The notes below the pieces were generated by a model. The model was not told the DNA's origin. It was given only the letters and a program-made list of their open reading frames with translations, and searched no databases. Made by a program: the position numbers and the translations under genes. This document shows, in pieces, positions 57,812 to 64,000 of a stretch of DNA of 64,000 nucleotides. How positions within the stretch are numbered: position 1 is the first letter of the stretch; each line of letters opens with the position of its first letter. Source of the DNA: Acanthosepion pharaonis (taxonomy: Eukaryota > Mollusca > Cephalopoda > Sepiida > Sepiidae); the NCBI GenBank assembly GCA_903632075.3, contig CAHIKZ030003516.1:770001-834000 (forward strand). The letters run 5' to 3'.

Positions 57812-59832
57812 CTGCAGAACAACAAAATAAAAAGTGAATTAAAATAATAATAATAATAGAGTATTTACACTATTAATATCGTTCGAACTGATGTCATCAT
57901 CTTTATTGTCATATTCACAATGTTTCAGCCATTGTATGCTCCGGTCTTCTTCAGGTGATATACATTGGAATTTCTAACTGTATTTTGACAGATAATAATT
58001 GAATGTTGGGATAAAAGGCAACAATAATAAGATGGAATAAAACTAGTAATAAAATAATAATAGAATGTTGGGATAAAAAGCAACAATAATAAGATGGAAT
58101 GAAACTAGTAATAAAATAATAATAGAAAATACTTCTCTCTGCAAGGTCACAGGGTCAATGTTAACCACCCAGATCAACAGTGGTCAAGGGTGTTACCCAG
58201 CCTTAGCAGTACATGTTTCCAGTAGGGATCTGCTCTGTCCCATATTGCCAAGAGTGGTTGATCTAGATCCCCCACCTCAAATCATGGCTGCCAAGCTCGT
58301 TTGATTTGAATTCCTTGGCCAAGTATGTCTGCAGCGTTACAAGATGAAGATTTATTTGCTAAAAGTCACCATTAAAGTCATGATGGTTCACATGAATAAA
58401 AACCATCTGGTCTGTGTATATATTTTTTTTCCAAAACTGAATCAAGGCCATCCTTGTCTTTTAAGTTGGTTTTACCTTTCATGGGAAAACTTTTTTCTAT
58501 CTTTCTAAATATGAGAAATTGTTCTCAATTACCTGGTGAATGCTATCTATCCACTGATATAAAATTCTGAATGACGTTTGTCGGTAGGATAAACATGGCT
58601 AATAATGTACAGGAAAAGATTCACATTATCAAATAAACTGATAATAAAAGTAATAAAGTGATTTCTACCTTATATATTAAAGTATGGTGGAGATAGCGGC
58701 TCAGATTGAGGAATTGGAGAGCCAAGTTCGAATCCATTACATTTACTTATGTGCTAATACCCTTGGGAAAGGTATAAATCCTCTTCTCCCCAACCCACTA
58801 GTTATGGGTAAATATCAGGACAGACCGGGTTCTATAGCCTTGGATGGCAACTGGTCTACCGCAGAAAGAAATGGCAACCTACTGCAGGAAAAAAAAATCT
58901 GCCTCGTCAGTCATGTATCAAAAGATACATGATTGCCTAAGTGTGTATCGCACATGGCACAATTTCATAATAAATTGTCTATCCAAAGAATAATTCCTTA
59001 TCAATCAACTTGTATCCATGCAAGCTAAACTGAGAAAATGTAAACATTGAGTTATGATTGCCTTCACAACAATGGAATGTACTATTATCGTACTGTTATT
59101 AGCGGTATTTTGTGATTGTCAATGGAGTATAAGTAAATGTTTGTAACTGTTTAGATGTAGGAAAAGAAGAGGAGGAAGAAGGAGATATAAGAAAGGAAGA
59201 GGAAGTAGAAGATATAGGGAAAAGAAGAGGAAGAAGAAGATATAGGAAAAGAAGAGGAAGAAGAAGATATAGGAAAAGAAGAGGAAGAAAAAGATATAGG
59301 AAAAGAAGAGGAAGAAAAAGATATAGGAAAAGAAGAGGAAGAAGAAAAAGATATAGGAAAAAAAGAAGAAAGAATCAATTCACAAGAGATCATATGATAA
59401 ATCGTAAACAAAACAACAGTTTCCCTTTGATATAGAATTGGTTTTGTTGATTTTGAATTTCTAAGGATATAGCAAGTAACAACATTTCCAATAACATCAT
59501 CTTTACATAATAAACAGTCATTTTATAGGTATAGGATAAATTCATGAAAATTTGCTATATTTTTTTTGACCTTGTCTTATCTAAAGGTTACCTTATACGT
59601 GGATATATAAATATATATATATATATGAAGAAATATACTCTTAAGGTGTGTTATATTTATGGGATAAAGTGCTCAATATCAGAGATAGAGAGTGTGTAAA
59701 TATAAAAGTGAACATTGAAGTCAACACTTAGAGGTGACAGGCTGTTTCATGCTAGACACAATTGTCAGGCCTGATGATTGTGTCTATCCTGAAACAGCCT
59801 GTCGCCTCTAAGTGTTGACTTCAATGTTCACT

Positions 59833-59868
<36 letters not shown>

Positions 59869-62706
59869 ATACTTATTAAAACATTTAGCTCATAATAATT
59901 CTTACCTCTTCCTGAAGATCGTGAATTTTATTTTGAAGGTCTTGTGTTCCTCCTTTGGCTAGCAACTGCCCGGATGTGATCAATTCCGCTTTCTGCAATA
60001 AAAAATTCCAGTTAATGAAATTGCATCAATCATACAAATTTGCATTATTTTCTTTGTTTTGTTTAAGTTTTTGAAATGAGGAATTATCATTGATTGGTTT
60101 AACATCCTCATTTTGTATAGTTTGTATAAAATCAATGTTATAATTTCTCACTTCTGAACTTCAAACAAAATGAGGATATTAGTCAAAGCAAATAAAGAGG
60201 AGGATGTTGGTCTAATCAAATAAAGATATTATTCTGAGCCAATCAAGATGAGGATATTAGTCTGAGCAAATAAGTTTATAATAAATTAATGTCTGGCTGC
60301 TCATTATCCGAGTATGCCCGTAAACTAGGGTGGCTAGCTAATCTCTGTTGCAGATGCCTGCTTAGGTATTTGTTCAACATCCACAGAGCCCACCTGTGGT
60401 TTATACTGCAACTATACAGAGCAGACCTTAGTTACAGTTTCTGGTGTGATCAACAATCTGAATGAGGTCAGTATGCTAAAACTCTCAGTCACGATGACTT
60501 TTGACTTTGTGCTAGCATAACCATCGACATCTTTCCAAAGAGTTCCATCTACTTAATTTCACTCACAAAGCAAAATTTTGCCTCCCCATCCTCATTAAAA
60601 AGTCTCCTTCCTGACAAATCGATCATGGTAAGATTTGAACCCAGGTCTTGGAGATCAAATGTTCTAACTACGTGATCATAATAAGTACACATTAGTTATA
60701 TTGTAGGATTATTTTAGTGAAATAGAGTATTTCAACTCGTGTAAGGTTTCAGCTACATCATGTTGAAACACCAGTATGATCAATGAAGTTAAGCCTGGTC
60801 AGTATCTAGATGGGTGACTGCTTGGGAATACCAGGTGCTGTAAGCTTGGATATGCATGCAGTGTAATGGATAGCAGCTCAGAATTGTTAATCAGAAAAGC
60901 CAAGTTCCAATTCCAGTTAGGTTCATTATATTCACTGACACCCAAATACTCTTGGGTAAAGGTACAACATACCTCTTCTAACCCCTCCAGCTAAGGGTTA
61001 ATTAGTAAAACTTATAACTTAAAAAAAAAAAAAAAAAAAAATTAAAAACCCATAGAGGTGTTGATATGCCGCTAAACAAAAACAACCAACCAAATCAACT
61101 CATGTAAAAATATTTCCTTAATTTTTCTGTTGAATGTCAGGAGAAACATCTTTTGTTGGCTCTTAATGTTTGCTCATATATTTCATCAAACTCTTTGGGA
61201 GAGTCAAATTTTTGTGAACACAATGAAAAGGGTGGACACTATGAACCAGATCAGTCAATGTTGGAAGTTCAATTCTCAATGTGGTGACCTAAAATTGTAT
61301 CCTTACTAACTCACCACCACCACCAACCTATTAAAAAATGAAATTGTGTTTATGAGAAGATTCTGTGACTTAGAAACAAAAAACGTAACAAGGCAAAGTT
61401 GAACAATGATAGGAACAGGAAGGCAGCCCTTCCATTCCTTCAAGAATCTGGTGTGTTTGGTGTGTTCAGGTCTTCAAGAATCTGGTGTGTTGCCATACAT
61501 GTTTCAATAGCAGCAAGATGGCTAAACCAACATTTAACAGTTTGGTTTGTTTTACAGCATATCAACACCTCAATGGGTTATTTAATGCTGATAAGATTTT
61601 TAGGATAGATTTGTATGAATAGAATATACAGAAATGTTTCTTAGGTTTAATATATTTTTTGTAAAGATGGTTAAACCAACATTTATATTCAGTTTGGTTT
61701 TGTTTTACAGCATATCAACACCTCAATGGGTTATTTAATGCTGATAATCTTTATTTCTGGTAATATATATATATTTTTTAATAATGTATTACTGGTAATA
61801 TTTTTTTTTTTTTTTTTTTAAATCTATTTCTGATATTAAAACCTATTCTTACACTTTCATAGTATTTTGACCCCAGTTTGGGGGTTAACTATTTGCTTAT
61901 AGCTGGGACCCTAACAGGTGCTACCACCCCAGGTCAGGATGGACCTAGGAAAACTAGCAATTAAGAGGTGGTTCCACGTTCCTCAAAACCTCTGGATGTA
62001 GTTGATCGTCATAGATAGGACATGGATGTAGTTTATCATACCCAGGACGTATGGTTAATGGTAGGAAATAAAAAAAAAAACAGCAGTTCAAATAGTGACA
62101 TGTCAAAGAGTCTCAGAGAAAATGTTCAACATTTATCGATTTTAATCAATATTCTGTGTCTTAACATCACTTATCTGATCATTTTTTGAAACTGTTTTTT
62201 TTTTAATCACAGAATAACTGAGAATTGGAATTTCTACAGTAATCTACACCATATTAAAATGCTAAAAATGGAAAAACAATTTACACTATTTGCGTCCAGA
62301 GCATACAACAGCAAAAATGTCTTGAATATGGCAAAGAAAGATAAGGACAACAGTCCTTATCTTTCTTTGCCATATTCAAGACGCTCTGGCCTTCTTCAGG
62401 TAATTGGAATTTTGAACTGACCCCTTTATTTCATTCACGGAGGCAGATTGTTCTAGTTCCACGTGCCATGTCTCATCCGGATGTCTCAGTTATCTCCCTT
62501 TAATTCAACATCATGAATATGGCAAAAAAGATAAGGACAACAGTCAAGAAGAATGTAGAACCAAGTTTTTGTTCACTACTACCATAACCAGGTATTGAAC
62601 TCACAACTCTTTGGATCAAGTCAACCAACGCTTTTAATTCACTGGGCTATGTGTCCTTGAGGGCATCAGTGTATGAATTATAAACTTAATGCCTCAGATA
62701 TATAGC

Positions 62707-62766
<60 letters not shown>

Positions 62767-62826
62767 CAGATATATGCTCCAGGAAAATTTATTTCAGTTG
62801 AGCTCTCTGAGGAGGAAGTCTGAATC

Positions 62827-62858
<32 letters not shown>

Positions 62859-63330
62859 TAAATATAACAGAAAGTAAAAGAAAGTAAGTAATTTGCAAAC
62901 AAACAAAGAAATTAAGACAACATCAACACAAAACAACAGATAAAAAAGGAAATGGAATAATATAGGTTATATTGAAATAAGAAACGTCAAAATGAATGCA
63001 AAGTAGAGGTATTTCGCTGTAGAGACTTATAGTGAAAAGTGTACATTGGGCAAAAAATGTTGAGAGCCACTGTTTTTTTTAGCCTGGTTCAGTTATCTAA
63101 AGTTGCCTCCCTTATATGTGATAGATGAGCCCCATGACCACCAGATGACTACAGATAGTACTTAACTTCTTGAATAAAATCGCTTTTTGGAAAGAGAGGT
63201 GGAGATTTTTTTGCCATGTCACTGTATTTCTTACCTGCACGTCCAGGTGAGCAATCTTTTGCCTCTGTTCGCCAATAATTTGAGCCAACTCAGCTTCTTT
63301 GATTCTGTACATCATTTGATCTTCTTTTCT
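57425..63330 (-). CDS. Unidentified coiled-coil protein, 3' three coding exons
   Basis: Minus-strand exons 63235-63330, 59906-59992 and 57425-57811 join in phase 0 with GT-AG introns. They give 189 residues plus a TAG stop. The first two exons are strongly helical with heptad-like spacing (IKEAELAQIIGEQRQKIAHL; TQDLQNKIHDLQEEVLQLKM). The last is an acidic, Ser/Thr-rich tail. The gene continues beyond the right edge. I do not recognise the family; a kinesin or ciliary/centrosomal coiled-coil protein is only a guess. It is convergent with ASPM across 27 kb of repeats. Confidence 0.75.
57880..57990 (-). mobile_element. Solo Penelope-type terminus in intron
   Basis: Carries cattcacaatgtttcagcc with gtcttcttcaggtgata, the same phrase as the left arm at 52970-53030. 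It stands alone here. Confidence 0.65.
57998..58127. repeat. Two-copy 64-bp tandem duplication
   Basis: gaatgttgggataaaa followed by gcaacaataataagatgga and actagtaataaaataataat occurs twice in a row. Confidence 0.85.
58680..58965 (+). mobile_element. tRNA-headed SINE, family B
   Basis: Close copy of 43806-44095: ggagagccaagttcgaatcc (B box), ttgggaaaggtataaatcc, actggtctaccgcagaaag and a gattgcctaagtgtgtatcg tail. Confidence 0.82.
59157..59370. repeat. Purine-only minisatellite
   Basis: Tandem aggaaaagaagaggaagaa(ga)-type units with atat interruptions, about 30 bp. Almost all purine on the plus strand over 210 bp. Confidence 0.92.
59708..59831. repeat. 55-bp-arm fold-back palindrome
   Basis: Arms 59708-59762 and 59777-59831 match at 52 of 55 positions, around a 14-bp spacer (tgtcaggcctgatg). 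A TA/CA microsatellite lies on the right. The gaaacagcctgtc phrase resembles PLE termini. Confidence 0.9.
59906..59992 (-). CDS. Coiled-coil gene exon (29 codons)
   Basis: Acceptor tattgcag and donor gtaaga; phase 0 to 0. It encodes KAELITSGQLLAKGGTQDLQ, then NKIHDLQEE. It continues the coiled coil into the last exon. Confidence 0.75.
60320..60695 (-). mobile_element. tRNA-derived SINE, family A (minus)
   Basis: The minus strand has gacctgggttcaaatcttac (B box) and a head gtagttagaacatttgatc. The body and end (gtctgctctgtatagttgc, gcaacagagattagctagcc) are shared with 27461-27850 and 2480-2672. Confidence 0.75.
60741..61040 (+). mobile_element. SINE with complete 5S-like head, tRNA-like unit and poly-A
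   Basis: 60741-60846 follows 5S rRNA from 5' to 3': ggtttcagctacatcatg, gatcaatgaagttaag, atgggtgactgcttgggaat and accaggtgctgtaagc. The tRNA-like unit (60856-60920) has a ttccaattccagtt B box. Then come the family B-like body and A20 at 61021-61040. Confidence 0.85.
61518..61753 (+). repeat. Local duplication
   Basis: The 85-bp block aagatggctaaaccaac, then cagtttggttt and acagcatatcaacacctc with atgggttatttaatgctgat, occurs at 61517-61601 and 61666-61750. An inverted trace (cccatagaggtgttgatatg) is at 61050-61069. Confidence 0.8.
61754..62318. other. Intron of the coiled-coil gene, nothing recognised
   Basis: T tract at 61800-61819 and short TA tracts. Confidence 0.55.
62319..62382. repeat. 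Perfect 30-bp-arm palindrome at a Penelope-type terminus
   Basis: Arms 62319-62348 and 62353-62382 are perfectly complementary with loop aaca. The right side runs into the Penelope-type phrase ctggccttcttcaggta and about 120 bp of PLE-end sequence. A partial third copy is at 62512-62543. Confidence 0.93.
62719..62860. repeat. Two (TA)n microsatellites
   Basis: 62719-62765 and 62827-62854, in the intron of the minus-strand gene. Confidence 0.95.
63235..63330 (-). CDS. Coiled-coil gene exon (32 codons)
   Basis: Acceptor cttttcag and donor gtaaga read on the minus strand; phase 0 to 0. It encodes RKEDQMMYRIKEAELAQIIG, then EQRQKIAHLDVQ. Amphipathic helix with charged residues, consistent with a coiled coil. 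Confidence 0.75.
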
Positions 63331-63369
63331 CTGAAAAGTTCAACAAAAATGGGTTAATCTTTTGATACA

Positions 63370-64000
63370 ATCAATTGGGGTCTGTTACAGCTTTTCGCAA
63401 CTCACCACCTATACCCATGCAAAATCTTACCCCTCTCTCTAACAATATGTGAACTCTCCCCCCTCTCTCTTTTGGTATGTAATAGCAGTCACTGGATGCA
63501 AAGACAATTAGGTCTGACTGGTGACCATGGCAACAGATGGAAGCCAAAATTAAAAATAAATTCTCATACATCTAACGAATAATGTGACCAGATATAAATG
63601 ATTGAGCGAGAAAGATTGACAGAACTTAGTTAGGTAATGAATCATGAAGGAAATGGAATGTATATTAAATTCTCATATGAATTGACTTTCCAAATTGAGA
63701 AGAAATGACGACCCCAACTCACATAAAACTCCAATAAAGAATTAAACGGAGACGAGTCTTGCACAGAAAATTCTTCTTTCACTTGTTACAGTCAAGCAAG
63801 AGAGATCACATGAGGAAACAAACTCTGATTTTACTCAACACTATGCAGTTTACATTAAGGGCATACGTGAATGGCAAAATGTGACTGTCACCTAAGAAAT
63901 GCATATATGGTATACTTAATTAAACAAAGGATCCAAAACATGAATCCTGCACAGCTAAACCTATGATTTACACAGCATTAAATCTTCATAACTGAATGTA
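63370..64000 (+). repeat. Dispersed repeat R1, third copy, runs off the edge
   Basis: It aligns in order with 185-740: gtaatagcagtcactg, catggcaacagatgg, gagacgagtcttgcac, and cacttgttacagtcaagcaa. The copy sits just upstream of the exon at 63330 on the minus strand. Confidence 0.7.

Overview
The window is AT-rich metazoan nuclear DNA. It has spliceosomal GT-AG introns, long T/A and TA tracts, and dense interspersed repeats. The main gene is unmistakably ASPM (abnormal spindle). Its protein style, the abundance of Penelope-like elements, tRNA-headed and 5S-headed SINEs, and Tx1-type and Jockey-type LINE remnants suggest a lophotrochozoan, most likely a coleoid cephalopod (octopus or squid). 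The species call is an inference.

Layout. From 2179 to 29880 (+) lie the last nine recognisable coding exons of ASPM. They cover the end of the calponin-homology region and first IQ motif, an 849-codon acidic repeat-bearing exon, a 2.28 kb exon with about 30 IQ motifs, four smaller IQ/linker exons, and the C-terminal armadillo-like exons with the stop codon. The phases chain without a break: 6114 coding nt, 2038 codons. The N-terminal ASH and main CH exons lie left of position 1. The introns carry an inserted Tx1-type LINE (13340-19040, minus), a Helitron/Pif1 helicase remnant, SINEs and minisatellites.

From 29.9 to 57.4 kb I find no cellular gene, only mobile-element debris. It includes a nearly complete Penelope-like element with inverted terminal repeats (35960-38773), two older Penelope-like remnants, a small mariner-like element with intact terminal inverted repeats, a pogo-type MITE, Jockey-type LINE 3' ends, several near-perfect fold-back palindromes, and microsatellites.

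From 57425 to 63330 (minus) lie the last three coding exons of a second gene. It encodes a coiled-coil protein with an acidic tail that I do not recognise; its 5' part lies beyond the right edge. A dispersed repeat family occurs at both ends of the window.

Most notable observations: (1) a large exon between ASPM's first and second IQ motifs holding about a dozen N-x-T-hydrophobic motifs, which fit the Polo-kinase consensus, plus an acidic LQSGDVAELQSE tandem repeat; (2) seven near-identical 27-residue IQ units; (3) a 32-bp minisatellite that is an amplified piece of the LINE reverse-transcriptase coding sequence; (4) Penelope-type termini that recur as inverted-repeat fold-backs, some with a tRNA-like segment; (5) SINEs sharing one body but carrying either a tRNA head or a 5S-rRNA plus tRNA head.
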